From: Candidatus Kuenenia stuttgartensis
GTDB lineage: Bacteria; Planctomycetota; Planctomycetia; Isosphaerales; Isosphaeraceae
Assembly: GCA_945865635.1 (NCBI GenBank)
Contig: CAMBEP010000052.1
Span: forward strand, 1 to 36,478
Reading direction: 5' to 3'
DNA: 36,478 bases
Shown in pieces: positions 1 through 8,394 of the stretch. Under the pieces are notes generated by a model. That model searched no databases. It worked only from the letters and a program-made list of their open reading frames with translations, and was not told the origin of the DNA. The position numbers were made by a program, and so were the translations under genes. The first letter of the stretch is position 1. Every line of letters begins with the position of its first letter.

Positions 1-273
1 AATAACGTGACCCCGGGATCAGGCACGAATATGTGGACGATCCTGAACTTGACCATCACAGGTTTAGCCGCTGGCCAGTATCAGATCACGCTTGGAAACA
101 GCGAGTATACGGACAGCGCAACCCCCACCGGCACCACCGGCCCAACTCCCACAATCACTGGCGGCTTGATCACAGTGAATGCTGCACCCGTACCGGAACC
201 ATCGACCTGGGCCCTGGCCGCGATCGCCACAGCGACGCTGGCCGCCCTCGCCCGCCGCCGCCAGAGAGCCTGA
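1..273 (+). CDS. PEP-CTERM sorting-domain protein, C-terminal end (5' partial)
   Basis: The reading frame is open from base 1 and ends at TGA 271-273, so the gene begins outside the window. The visible 90 residues are Thr/Gly/Pro-rich, ending in a PEP-CTERM signal: a VPEPSTW motif, a short hydrophobic helix (ALAAIATATLAALA) and a basic end (RRRQRA). In bacteria with the exosortase system such tails direct secreted proteins to the envelope and are thought to be cleaved there. What the mature domain does cannot be told from this piece. A second PEP-CTERM tail with a very similar helix (TYALAAIATGVMAAIA) lies at the opposite end of the window on the other strand. Confidence 0.88.
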   Translation, partial: NNVTPGSGTNMWTILNLTITGLAAGQYQITLGNSEYTDSATPTGTTGPTPTITGGLITVNAAPVPEPSTWALAAIATATLAALARRRQRA

Positions 274-291
274 TTATCAGACCAGAATAAA

Positions 292-351
292 ATCCATTCC
301 CCAGCGCCGCAGCTTATTATTACGATGAGTTGGGGCGGTGGGGGATGGGAT
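292..351 (+). terminator. Imperfect GC-rich hairpin after the PEP-CTERM gene
   Basis: Left arm ATCCATTCCCCAGCGCC and right arm GGCGGTGGGGGATGGGAT pair imperfectly around an AT-rich loop, 18 bases after the stop codon. It is followed by GTTTCACTTT rather than a clean U-run. It is a plausible transcription end, but the stem has mismatches and a bulge. Confidence 0.35.
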
Positions 352-520
352 GTTTCACTTTGATGGGACGCAACTCCATTTAGGATCAGGCCGAAAACAA
401 CGACCAGTTTTTAAAACCAATGAACCGGGGCCAGCGCCAAGAACGGCTGGATAACAGCCAAGTTGTGCTTGGTCACGATTGGCCTAAAAACCGGAAGTGA
501 TTTCCTGCCGGTTCGTTAGT

Positions 521-871
521 ATATGGGTTGCGACACGAATTGGGAATCTGGTACACCGAGACTACGAAAGTGTTTTGCGGGATATTGTGAATCCGAATGC
601 GACGATCAACCCCGACGCTATCGGTTATCTCATATAACTCAAAGACGGGCAGACACTTACCGGTACACGCATGAGTGAAACGGAAACGGGCCTGGAACTG
701 GCGATTCCGGGAAAGAATCCTTTGAAAATCCAAAAAGCCGAGATGGATCAAATCGTTCCCATGGGCGCCTCGCTCATGCCGGCAGGGATTGAAAAGCGAC
801 TCTCAAAAACAGAAATGCGTGATCTGATGACTTATCTTCTCAGTGAACCGCCAAAGCCAAAAACACCATAA
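521..871 (+). pseudogene. Remnant of planctomycete heme-binding (TIGR02603-type) C-terminal domain, interrupted by TAA
   Basis: One reading frame gives ATRIGNLVHRDYESV, RDIVNPNATINPDAIGYLI, a stop (TAA 635-637), then LKDGQTLTG and, later, GASLMPAGIEKRLS and LMTYLL. This is the order seen at the C-terminus of the planctomycete/verrucomicrobial putative heme-binding domain: HRDYESVxRDI, NPxAxINPDY, xLKDGRxLTG, SxMPxGL, DLxxYL. The family usually has Q or another residue where the stop lies, so CAA to TAA is the simplest change. The CxxCH motif and everything N-terminal to it are absent; upstream, the frame meets TAA at 485-487 with no recognisable homology. ATG 671 opens a 66-codon ORF, but it holds only the last part of the domain, so I treat the locus as a decayed gene end. 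It stops 5 bases before the glycosyltransferase ATG. Confidence 0.75.
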
Positions 872-876
872 CCACC

Positions 877-2070
877 ATGAAAAATAAGCTTTTAAACCTA
901 TTGAAACCTGATGGATCGCGAATGTTGAGACTGGTTCTGGTTAGCCGCCGCTACCCGCCCCAGATTGGTGGGGCCGAGCGAGTGATGGCCAATATGGCGG
1001 ATGCTCTGGCCAAGGCGGGGCATTTGGTGACGGTCGTTTCCAGCCAGAATTCATCGGAGGGGATTTCTGCAACGCCTGATACAGGGCCTGCTGACGAGGA
1101 ACATAATCCAAAGCTGATCCGCTTGCCTTATAGAGGTTTGCGAACTATTGGGACAGCTCAGTATATGCTGGGTCTGAATCGCTGGCTGGTTCGACACAGA
1201 CCGGATCTGGTTTATGTATCCATGCTTAAGCACGATGCGTATGCGGCGATTAATGCAGGCAAAAAATTGGGAATTCCGGTGGTTTTACGGCCGGAAGGAG
1301 CGGGCCACACAGGCGACCTTGCCTGGCAAAAGCGGGACCGGTTTGGAGCGGTTATAGGCCGTAAAACGAAGAAGGCGAATGCCTTTGTAGCGTTGTCCGA
1401 AACGATTCGCAATGAACTTTTAGCGGGTGGCTATCATTCGTCATCGATTCATTTGATCCCCAACGGAGTGCCAGTTCCCAGCGCATCTTGGTCAGCCAAA
1501 AAATGGGATGGAAGTGGGCCTCAGGTGGTTTTTGTCGGTCGACTGGCACAGGAGAAAGGGCTCGACACATTATTGGATGCCTGGCCAGAAGTTCTTGCTT
1601 TAAATACGGATGCGCGGTTGAGAATTATTGGTGACGGGCCATTGCAACAAACACTTCAGGAACAAGCCAAGCGGCTTGGGATATCCGGGTCAGTCGATTT
1701 TTCAGGTGCATTGGCAAATGCGGCCGAGGAGTTGGGCCAGGCGGATCTTTTTGTACTGCCTTCGCGTGAGGAGGGTTTAAGTATTGCCTTGCTGGAGGCC
1801 ATGGCACTTGGCTTGCCTGTGGTGGTCTCGGACATTCCGGGAAACCGGATTCTTGTGAGGCAGGATCAGACGGGTCGGCTGGCTTTACCAAATGATCCAT
1901 CGATGCTGGCTCAAATGATCAAAGAAGCACTTTCAGGCAACGAGCAGACCCTGGCGATGGCCAAAGCGGGCCGGGAGCTTGTTGAGGATCGATTCTCAAT
2001 TGAAGCTGTGGCTGAGCAACATCTGGAACTATTTCGCGATTTGTTAAGCGAAATGAGTTTTAGGAACTGA
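877..2070 (+). CDS. Glycosyltransferase family 4 (GT-B fold)
   Basis: A 397-residue retaining glycosyltransferase of the GT4 type, expected to move a sugar from a nucleotide-sugar to a lipid-linked or polysaccharide acceptor on the cytoplasmic face of the membrane. The N-terminal Rossmann domain shows YPPQIGGAERVMANMADAL (about residues 27-45), typical of acceptor-side GT4 folds. The C-terminal donor domain starts near residue 217 (VVFVGRLAQEKGLDTLLDAW) and carries the E-x7-E motif in REEGLSIALLEAM, then GLPVVVSDIPG. The length is normal for the family. The start is uncertain: ATG 877 adds 15 residues before ATG 922 (MLRLVLVSRRYPP), where most relatives would begin, and neither has a clear Shine-Dalgarno. 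No biosynthesis cluster adjoins it, so the product is unknown. Confidence 0.9.
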   Translation: MKNKLLNLLKPDGSRMLRLVLVSRRYPPQIGGAERVMANMADALAKAGHLVTVVSSQNSSEGISATPDTGPADEEHNPKLIRLPYRGLRTIGTAQYMLGLNRWLVRHRPDLVYVSMLKHDAYAAINAGKKLGIPVVLRPEGAGHTGDLAWQKRDRFGAVIGRKTKKANAFVALSETIRNELLAGGYHSSSIHLIPNGVPVPSASWSAKKWDGSGPQVVFVGRLAQEKGLDTLLDAWPEVLALNTDARLRIIGDGPLQQTLQEQAKRLGISGSVDFSGALANAAEELGQADLFVLPSREEGLSIALLEAMALGLPVVVSDIPGNRILVRQDQTGRLALPNDPSMLAQMIKEALSGNEQTLAMAKAGRELVEDRFSIEAVAEQHLELFRDLLSEMSFRN

Positions 2071-2375
2071 GGTAGTCGAATGGATTGGAATTATTGGCTT
2101 GGCCGTTGTTTGACCCGCAGGTGAGGTCCATTTTGGGGCCGAGATAGTGAGTCATGAGGCGCGTGGGCTCGCCACTGCTTGGGACGGCGCGTTTCAGTCG
2201 AGTCTTTGATGGGCGATAAGACTTGATGAGACCGTGATTGTTTCTGCTCGTCCATGAGCGAATCTCCAGAGAAATGTGCGAGGTGCATCCTGCTATCTTC
2301 ATAGCTATCAGAATCGAGGGAACCGTCTTCGTCAAGTATGATCGGTAGAAATGGAAGTAGAAATCCTGAAAATTC
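2071..2375. other. Convergent intergenic region, nothing recognised
   Basis: This gap lies between the end of the glycosyltransferase (+) and the end of an exported protein gene (-). Weak antisense-style reading frames cross it, but none shows a recognisable motif, and I see no strong hairpin with a U-run. Confidence 0.5.
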
Positions 2376-3428
2376 TCAAGTAGGGCCTGATTTTTTATCA
2401 TCAGAGGAATTTGGTTTGTCAAATCCGGCAGATTTGACTTGATCGACTCTGGTTTTAAGCTTCTGGCTATTTTCGTTACGTTTGGCAACGATGGCAGGTG
2501 GTGGCGACTCAAGAGGCTGAAATGTTTTGGTTTGACGGCTGGCGGACTGCACCACCGAAGGGATATCCAGAACAGCGTCACGGCCGGCATTCCATGCCCA
2601 GATCAGGATCAATTTCTGTTGAGTTTCCTTGTCGGTTTCAGGCGGTTTGGTCAGCAGGAACCAGCCCAGGCCTGATTCCCGCGAGGGGTCGAGCCCAATC
2701 ACCAGGCATTGGCCGGGCTCAACCCTGATATTAGCTGCCAGGTCTCGAAAAAGTTCTTCGTCCTGCACGGTTTTCATGGCAAGCTGGGCGGGTTCGAAGG
2801 CGCTTTCGAGATTTCCGGCGGTCACAAATTTTGACTTCATTTCGCCGTAATGAAGTTCGGGCGTTGTCTTCAGGACCACACCCTTCTGGTCGTCGATTGT
2901 GGCCGTGATACGCAAAAAGCCGGTCACGTTCTGGTATGTTTTGCCTTGAACCTTGGTGCCGGTATCGATCAGGAGCGAGGCTTCGGCAAGTTTCTCAGTG
3001 GCCGCAATTTTTGTGGGTTCATTCACAGGCTGATTGACGATCAGCGGTTCCACGAATTGTCCGGCATGACCACCATGAAGCATCAGTTCTTCAACCTCGG
3101 CAGGCAGCGAAGAGCGTAAAAGACCGATCCGTAAGCCATTGTTTTTCAGTGCGTTTCGTAAATCTTCCGGAAGAATCTGTTCGTCGGTGGTGTGCCAGAT
3201 GGCTTGATCAATTGCTTGATCTCGCAAGGGAGCGGCGACAGTTGCAATTTTCATTCCGACACGTCGCGGTCCATCAAGCGGATGGCCATTTGGCTTGGTG
3301 GCCTTGAGGGCATCGCTGACGGATGGTGTTTCGGTTTTGTCCGTTGCGGTGAATCGCACCAAATGGCAACCGGTCGAGCACCAGCCCAAAGCGGCTCCGA
3401 TTAATTGACGGCGTGACCAGCGTGCCAT
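2376..3428 (-). CDS. Unrecognised exported protein with twin-arginine-like N-terminus
   Basis: About 350 residues; I do not recognise the family. The chosen start (ATG at 3428) gives MARWSRRQLIGAALGW, which has the SRR-x-L-I pattern of a Tat signal, followed by CSTGC, which could be a poor lipobox. A longer frame to 3512 would put 28 residues ahead of this signal and is less likely. The body is mixed alpha/beta in appearance with no transmembrane segment (for example DQAIWHTTDEQILPEDLRNAL and GLRIGLLRSSLPAEVEELM). The last ~60 residues are Lys/Ser/Pro-rich and probably disordered. It is a single gene, convergent with the glycosyltransferase. An envelope location is inferred from the signal only. 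Confidence 0.72.
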   Translation of the reverse strand: MARWSRRQLIGAALGWCSTGCHLVRFTATDKTETPSVSDALKATKPNGHPLDGPRRVGMKIATVAAPLRDQAIDQAIWHTTDEQILPEDLRNALKNNGLRIGLLRSSLPAEVEELMLHGGHAGQFVEPLIVNQPVNEPTKIAATEKLAEASLLIDTGTKVQGKTYQNVTGFLRITATIDDQKGVVLKTTPELHYGEMKSKFVTAGNLESAFEPAQLAMKTVQDEELFRDLAANIRVEPGQCLVIGLDPSRESGLGWFLLTKPPETDKETQQKLILIWAWNAGRDAVLDIPSVVQSASRQTKTFQPLESPPPAIVAKRNENSQKLKTRVDQVKSAGFDKPNSSDDKKSGPT

Positions 3429-3781
3429 GGCTCGGGATCCTTCCCCATTAAAATATATGGCTCGATTCAGGCCTTTGCAGATCGCAGACCCGACTGGCAA
3501 TACCCAAAACACTTCCTGTGATTGTATTTGAGATGTCGAACCAGAATAACGGATTCGCCAGATTCGTCAATTCGAAAAAACAAGGAACTCTCACTCACCA
3601 TCAGTTCAATCAAATCGTTTGCCCTGTCGCGATAAAAACGCTTCAGGCGAAAACTCTAAAGCGGCTTGTGTGTTCTAATTACAATGGTGGTGATGGATTT
3701 GTGAACTGATTGGCGCAAACCGATTCGCGGCTTTCAGTTCTGAAATAGACTCCGGCTGGAACCATCAGGTTCACCCAAGCC
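3429..3781. other. Intergenic region between exported protein and protoglobin
   Basis: It holds the upstream region of the exported protein (-) and the downstream region of the protoglobin (-). A 63-codon GTG-initiated frame at 3518-3709 (+) has no recognisable motif or ribosome binding site and is not called. A small GAACC-ATCA-GGTTC hairpin lies near 3758-3772. Confidence 0.45.
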
Positions 3782-3827
3782 CTGATAAGCGATCACCTGT
3801 ACGATCCTTCCATGGGCGGCTTATCAG
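3782..3827. repeat. 9-bp inverted repeat CTGATAAGC / GCTTATCAG downstream of protoglobin
   Basis: The perfect arms are at 3782-3790 and 3819-3827 with 28 bases between them, ending 21 bases past the protoglobin stop. The long loop and the lack of a U-run argue against a standard terminator; it may form a 3' stem-loop or bind a protein. Confidence 0.5.
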
Positions 3828-3847
3828 AGCTCCGGTTCGGCAATTAT

Positions 3848-4420
3848 TTACGCGACATAGTGACGAACAAAGAGGTCGTTTTGGATCCACAAAAGTTTAC
3901 CGAACGCACGGATAGTGGCGATTTCGATCTCTCTTGGAAGGTTGAGCGAAAAGATCGTGCTCGAGAGTGCGTCAGCGACGAAGCCCATCAAGGAGTCGAT
4001 CTGAACAATCGGCACGTTCACCGCTATTGAACCCGCCTTAGGGGTATGGATCTTGCCGACCCAATCAAGATATTTCACCATCTTATCGTCGTAAGGCCTG
4101 CTGACTAAAGCCACAAGATAGCCCTTCAGGTGCTCTTTTCGAAAACTGATGATCGGGTGGTCCGGCGTAAGGTCTTCGAGCTTTTCCGGTACGGTACCTT
4201 CATAGCCGGCCTGAGGTCTGGCAAAGTGTCGCCAGGTGGCGTCTTGTTCATAAAGCTTATTATAAACAGCGTTTACCAATCCAGGAACAAGCGGAGCCAA
4301 AAGAGCCGCCGAGCCTTGAATCATCCTGATATCCGATTCGCCCAAGCCAATAAATCCAGAAACATATTCGAACCTGGCCTGCAGGTCGGTTTCCAGAAGG
4401 TTTTCGTCGATGTGTCGCAT
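3848..4420 (-). CDS. Protoglobin-family heme protein
   Basis: A 190-residue single-domain globin of the protoglobin/globin-coupled-sensor lineage, expected to bind heme and a gas ligand (O2, CO or NO) in the cytoplasm. Visible features: a pre-globin helix segment (FEYVSGFIGLGESDIRMI), an aromatic region around YNKLYEQDATWRHF, SFRKEHLKGYL with His97, and DWVGKIHTPKAG with His125, the likely proximal F8 heme ligand by analogy with the IGxxH motif of these families. No signalling domain is attached, so it is a stand-alone protoglobin, not a fused sensor. ATG 4420 is preferred because AGGGGA lies about 8 bases upstream; an ATG at 4456 adds 12 residues and has no ribosome binding site. A palindrome sits 51 bp upstream. 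The physiological role (NO detoxification, sensing or storage) is not shown by the sequence. Confidence 0.9.
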   Translation of the reverse strand: MRHIDENLLETDLQARFEYVSGFIGLGESDIRMIQGSAALLAPLVPGLVNAVYNKLYEQDATWRHFARPQAGYEGTVPEKLEDLTPDHPIISFRKEHLKGYLVALVSRPYDDKMVKYLDWVGKIHTPKAGSIAVNVPIVQIDSLMGFVADALSSTIFSLNLPREIEIATIRAFGKLLWIQNDLFVRHYVA

Positions 4421-4470
4421 GTGTCGTTCCCCTGAGATTGGTCCTAATCCGCTCATCGGAGATCTGGATG

Positions 4471-4485
4471 GCAGTTCGCAACTGC
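4471..4485. promoter_or_regulatory. Palindrome GCAGTT-CGC-AACTGC upstream of protoglobin (candidate operator)
   Basis: Perfect 6-bp arms around CGC, 51 bp from the preferred protoglobin start. The position fits a repressor or activator site; I cannot name the regulator. Confidence 0.4.
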
Positions 4486-5028
4486 TTGAAGATGCAGAAA
4501 ATTTGATGTGATTGGATTTAAGCAGATATGAAGGTTCGATTATCTGTTAAATAGCTGGTGGTGTCAACACACGTCTCAGGGTTAAGTGGCTTGTTGTCCG
4601 AAACAGAGTTGGGAACATGCAACTGACGAAACTTTCTGCACTTTGGAGCATGCCGGGGGGATTGTCCTGCAAGATGAATCTGTATAATGACTTGTGAATC
4701 TACAGGCTTTCTGTTTCTTTTCAAGCTGGCAAACCATTTGTACAGAGACGTTTTGTTCAGCGACCCCCCCCCTGCCCCGACCTGGCTTGCGCATTACGCC
4801 CCTCGCTTCAATGATGGCTTTTTGTTGAGGATCGCAGTCCAGGAGTTGGCCTATCTCAAATCGTGAATAGATTTTCGGCCTAATCCTCGGAAAATCATTT
4901 CTGGTTGGCTTCCCCGGTTCCGTTCAAAATCCATTCGAGATCGACATTTTCGATGCAACACTTTTAAAGCGATGTCAAACCAGGTTTTGATTCCTCCTTG
5001 AATTTCGAGAGTGACGGTTGATCTAGGT
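4486..5028. other. Long intergenic region between protoglobin and EF-G
   Basis: The region lies between divergently transcribed genes. Two overlapping leftward frames (4518-4724 and 4582-4794) lack motifs and family resemblance and are not called. It contains a C9 tract at 4764-4772 and a weak inverted repeat GATTTTC/GAAAATC at 4870-4896. No RNA gene was recognised. Confidence 0.4.
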
Positions 5029-5058
5029 TTGCCCGAAACACCTGCAAAGGTATATGAT
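5029..5058 (+). promoter_or_regulatory. Possible sigma-70 promoter for EF-G
   Basis: A good -10 box TATGAT (5053-5058) is paired with a poor -35 TTGCCC (5029-5034) at 18-bp spacing, leaving a leader of about 75 bases before the ATG at 5140. Confidence 0.35.
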
Positions 5059-5139
5059 GGGTAGATCTCGGCAAATTGCCGTCAATGAAACAAGGCTCAG
5101 GCTCTCTCAAGAACCGATAGCGAGTGCAAAGAAAACGCC

Positions 5140-7287
5140 ATGGATTCCTCCGACACTTCCGGCCCGTATTGTTCCGAAGTTGACCCGGCCCCAACAACGG
5201 CTCTGGCAGGCATTCGTAACATTGGTATTATCGCTCACATCGATGCTGGTAAAACCACCACCACAGAGCGCATTTTGTTCTATACCCATACAATCCATAA
5301 GATGGGCGATGTCGACCGAGGCAGCACCACCACCGACTATCTGCCGGAAGAACGCGAGCGCGGTATTACCATCATCTCCGCCGCGATTACCTGTAAGTGG
5401 AGAGATTATACAGTCAATATCATTGACACTCCCGGCCACGTGGACTTTACTGCCGAAGTGGAACGAAGTCTGCGCGTCCTGGACGGCACTGTGGTTGTCT
5501 TCTCGGCCGTGGAAGGCGTGGAAGCCCAAAGTGAAACCGTCTGGCGACAAGCCACCAAATACAGTGTTCCTCGGATCTGTTTCATTAACAAGATGGACCG
5601 GATCGGCGGAGATTACGATCGCGTTTTTGAAGAGATCAAAGAACGTCTTGAGTCAAACCCTGTGCCGGTTGTCATGCCGATCGGGGCTGGGCCTGAAGGC
5701 AGTATGGGCCAGTTTAGGGGCCTGATCGACCTGATTCAGATGAAAGCGTTTTATTCATCGGCCGAAGACATGGGCGACAAAGTGACAGAAGCTCCAATTC
5801 CAGAGGAAATGGAACCCGAGGCCGAACTCTGGCGAGAACGCCTTCTGAATAGCCTCTCAGAGGCCGACGAAGAATTCACGGAAGCCTATATGGCCCACCT
5901 TGAAGGAGCAGAACTTACAGAACAAATGATTCATCGAGCTCTTCGCCGGGCGACCGTGGCCGCAAGAATTCAGCCGGTTTTGTGTGGTTCCAGCTTCAAA
6001 TATGTCGGTGTCCAGCGTCTTCTGGATGCCGTGCTTCAATATCTCCCAAGCCCTGCCGAAAAGCCGCCTGTGGTTGGTATTCACCCCAAAAAAGGTACGG
6101 AAATATTACGCAAGCCAAGCATTCAGGAGCCGTTCTGTGGCTTGGTATTCAAGATCACCAGCGATCAGCACGGCGACCTTTCGTTTGTTCGGATCTATTC
6201 AGGCACACTCAGTTCTGGCGATCGGCCACTGAATACGGCTCGCGACAAAAAAGAAGTCTGCTCAAGGCTTTACCATATTGCGGCGGATGAGCGGATCAAG
6301 ATCGACGAAGCCACAGCGGGCGACATTGTTGGCGTGGTCGGCCTGAAAGAGGCCAGAACAGGCGACACTCTGTGCGAAACGGCTCATCCGATTTTGCTCG
6401 AAAAAATTGAATTTCCAGAAACCGTCATGAGCATGTCGATCGAGCCTGTCAACAGTGCTGATAAAGGCAAGCTGGCTGACACTTTGGCCAGCTTGGCCCG
6501 GGAGGACCCAACCTTCCTTTACAAAGTGAACGAAGAGACGGGGCAGACCATTATTTCTGGTATGGGAGAATTGCACCTTGAGATTCTCAAGAACCGGATG
6601 ATTCGCGACTTCACCATGAAAGTTCACGTTGGTAGGCCACGGGTCAGTTATCGCGAGACGATCAAGAAGGCTGTCAAAAGGGTTACAGGCGTTTGTCAGC
6701 GAATCTCGGGCAATCAGGAACTCTTTGCGAAGGTGACGATCGATATCGAACCCGAGGCCCAGCCCAAGGGTGCACCGGTGGTGAAGTTTGTGAACAAATG
6801 CAAGGCGGGTGACATTCCAACGGAATTCATTCCAGTCATCGAGCAAACATTGCGTGAGGAAGCAAAGTCAGGCGGAAAAACGGGTTATCCACTGGTCGAC
6901 CTGAAAGTGACCCTCGTGGACGGATCCTACGACGATCATGCCTCAAATGATGTGGCATTTCGATTTGCCGCCGCCGATGCCATGACAAAAGCCTTGGAAG
7001 AGGCTGGCCCGGTTCTGCTGGAGCCAATCATGAAGCTGGAAGTGGTCACTCCTGACGAGAGTCTTGGCAATATAACGGGCGACCTGAATGCCCGAAGGGC
7101 TATCATTACAGGCACAGGGCAGCGTGGTCGACTACAGGTGATCGAAGCTCAGGCACCGCTTGAAAAGATGTTCGGCTACTCTACAGCAGTACGTTCGCTC
7201 TCTCAGGGGCGGGCGAGTTATTCGATGGAGCCGTTGCATTATGCCGCAGCGCCTGACAGTATGCTTGAAGTGATACTTGGGAACTGA
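5140..7287 (+). CDS. Elongation factor G paralogue, GFM2/spdEFG2-like
   Basis: A 715-residue translational GTPase of full EF-G length. Switch and nucleotide motifs are intact: P-loop AHIDAGKTT (residues 32-40), switch I RGITI (74-78), DTPGHVDF with catalytic His100 (96-103), NKMD (150-153) and a G5-like CGSSFK. Domains II-V follow, including GMGELHLEI and the domain V end [15 protein letters not shown]. The segment [20 protein letters not shown] resembles GFM2-type factors (GDVDxGDTVTDFMxxERERG) more than classical FusA (GEVHDGAATMDWM). In planctomycetes and spirochaetes EF-G work is split between two mitochondrial-like paralogues, one for translocation (spdEFG1) and one for ribosome recycling with RRF (spdEFG2); assignment to the second is my inference. 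It stands alone, not next to rpsL, rpsG or tuf, and has its own terminator. The first ~25 residues are an extra leader relative to FusA; ATG 5140 has no Shine-Dalgarno. Confidence 0.95.
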   Translation: MDSSDTSGPYCSEVDPAPTTALAGIRNIGIIAHIDAGKTTTTERILFYTHTIHKMGDVDRGSTTTDYLPEERERGITIISAAITCKWRDYTVNIIDTPGHVDFTAEVERSLRVLDGTVVVFSAVEGVEAQSETVWRQATKYSVPRICFINKMDRIGGDYDRVFEEIKERLESNPVPVVMPIGAGPEGSMGQFRGLIDLIQMKAFYSSAEDMGDKVTEAPIPEEMEPEAELWRERLLNSLSEADEEFTEAYMAHLEGAELTEQMIHRALRRATVAARIQPVLCGSSFKYVGVQRLLDAVLQYLPSPAEKPPVVGIHPKKGTEILRKPSIQEPFCGLVFKITSDQHGDLSFVRIYSGTLSSGDRPLNTARDKKEVCSRLYHIAADERIKIDEATAGDIVGVVGLKEARTGDTLCETAHPILLEKIEFPETVMSMSIEPVNSADKGKLADTLASLAREDPTFLYKVNEETGQTIISGMGELHLEILKNRMIRDFTMKVHVGRPRVSYRETIKKAVKRVTGVCQRISGNQELFAKVTIDIEPEAQPKGAPVVKFVNKCKAGDIPTEFIPVIEQTLREEAKSGGKTGYPLVDLKVTLVDGSYDDHASNDVAFRFAAADAMTKALEEAGPVLLEPIMKLEVVTPDESLGNITGDLNARRAIITGTGQRGRLQVIEAQAPLEKMFGYSTAVRSLSQGRASYSMEPLHYAAAPDSMLEVILGN

Positions 7288-7304
7288 CTAGCCGAATTGT
7301 CCTT

Positions 7305-7340
7305 AAAATGGCGTGGGCATGAAAAAGCCCACGCCATTTT
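7305..7340 (+). terminator. Strong hairpin terminator after EF-G
   Basis: Perfect 14-bp arms AAAATGGCGTGGGC (7305-7318) and GCCCACGCCATTTT (7327-7340) enclose an 8-base loop, beginning 17 bases after the stop codon. The A-rich and T-rich ends of the stem make it usable in both directions. Confidence 0.9.
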
Positions 7341-8032
7341 ATTGATGATGACTCGCTTGGTCGCTTTAGATGATAACACTTTAGAGCCTTGAATATGGAA
7401 TTCCGATCGCTTATGAAGTTGAGCGATCCAGATGATCGATACATTCTCCCTGGCTAGGGATCGAGGCCTGAAAGCGGAAATGTTCCAGATAGAAATCCAA
7501 CCCACTTTGAATTTCTGTCAGGTTTGCGAATCACAACCCTTGATGTTGAGGCTTTTTAAAAACACCATCGACAAACAGTCGATGGAAATCTTTGGATTCT
7601 GTGATTCTAACGAAGAGACTTGGTCCGCCAAAAAATGAGTAAAGCAACCTCTCGTTGTGATCCTGGACGAAGCAGATCCGGATACGGTCAAATAACTCGT
7701 AACTTCCTAATAATAAAAGCTATACGAATGGCCGTCCTGACCTGAAGACCCATTCTTCATTGTTCGACATCGTCTGAATCGGTGGTTGGAAATGGTTAGA
7801 ACGCGTAAATTTTAAGAGAGATTCTAAAACCATTCCTTAGGCGTACTGGAAACGCTGGTCTGGGCATATGGATTCGGAGATCTCAGCGAGTTGTGACAGT
7901 GTAAACGCAGAAAATATAAGTACATAGGAGTTTCTTATCAAAAATCGGATTGATGCCTTCGGGCAAATCTCAGGGAAATCAATGCAGGGATTTATCAAAA
8001 TAAAGGCGTACTAAAAACAATATTTAAATTGA
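7341..8032. other. AT-rich intergenic region with small hairpins, no gene called
   Basis: About 690 bases without a convincing gene. Two inverted repeats are visible: GATCGCT/AGCGATC (7405-7411 and 7422-7428) and CCATCGAC/GTCGATGG (7565-7572 and 7578-7585). Read on the - strand, the second is followed by GTGTTTTT, so it looks like a leftward terminator without a matching leftward gene, perhaps a relic. A 68-codon frame at 7432-7638 (+) has no recognisable motif and is not called. Confidence 0.45.
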
Positions 8033-8061
8033 TTGAAAATCCAAGAGATCGTTGTTATGAT
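8033..8061 (+). promoter_or_regulatory. Near-consensus sigma-70 promoter
   Basis: TTGAAA (8033-8038), a 17-bp spacer and TATGAT (8056-8061) give a good match to the housekeeping consensus. The ATG of the first operon gene is at 8110, so the leader is roughly 40 bases, with GAAAGG at 8094-8099 as ribosome binding site. This promoter should drive the three-gene run to 11543. Confidence 0.65.
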
Positions 8062-8109
8062 GTTAGATAGATATATGTCCGAGTCCCTTTCAAGAAAGGC
8101 CACACACTT

Positions 8110-8313
8110 ATGGATAACTCAATGCTTTATTTGGCGTATCTGGATCCAGGAACAGGGGCGATGGTGCTTCAGGTGATTATTGCCGGATTTCTGACAACGA
8201 TGGTCGCCTTTCGTGGAATATTTTACAAAGTCTTGTCCTATTCCAAGAAGTTGTTAAGAGTTGAACCCGTCTGTATCAATGAAACGATTTTGGAAACAGA
8301 GAAAACAAAATAA
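8110..8313 (+). CDS. Small YLDPGTG-motif membrane protein
   Basis: 67 residues. LAYLDPGTGAMVLQ is followed by one hydrophobic helix (VIIAGFLTTMVAF), then a basic cytoplasmic-type stretch (RGIFYKVLSYSKKLLR). Short proteins with the YLDPGTGS-(M/L)-LQ signature and one helix recur beside polysaccharide, capsule and membrane sulfatase-like genes; their molecular role is unknown to me. The start is supported by GAAAGG ten bases upstream and by the promoter above. It is first in an operon with the methyltransferase and the sulfatase-superfamily gene, suggesting a part in their membrane assembly (inference). Confidence 0.85.
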   Translation: MDNSMLYLAYLDPGTGAMVLQVIIAGFLTTMVAFRGIFYKVLSYSKKLLRVEPVCINETILETEKTK

Positions 8314-8394
8314 TCTGGACGGATCTTGTCAGGTGTCCTTCAGGCATCGGGCAAGTCCATCTTCTAAATTCTCTTGTCATGCAGTTTGCTTCTC

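Noticed and set aside
3518..3709. 63-codon + strand ORF
   Set aside because: GTG start without ribosome binding site, no recognisable motif, and located in the upstream region of a leftward gene.
4518..4794. Two overlapping leftward ORFs between protoglobin and EF-G
   Set aside because: Both are short, of odd composition, without export or domain signatures; one crosses a C9 tract.
5054..5725. 223-codon open frame on the + strand, overlapping the EF-G start
   Set aside because: It is a shifted frame over the EF-G G-domain coding sequence and its translation resembles no family.
7565..7585. CCATCGAC/GTCGATGG hairpin as a CRISPR-like or mobile-element repeat
   Set aside because: There is only one copy, with no spacers or second repeat; it is more like an orphan terminator.
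7432..7638. 68-codon + strand ORF in the gap before the surface-modification operon
   Set aside because: No ribosome binding site, no motif, and it runs through a hairpin (7565-7585); noise is more likely.
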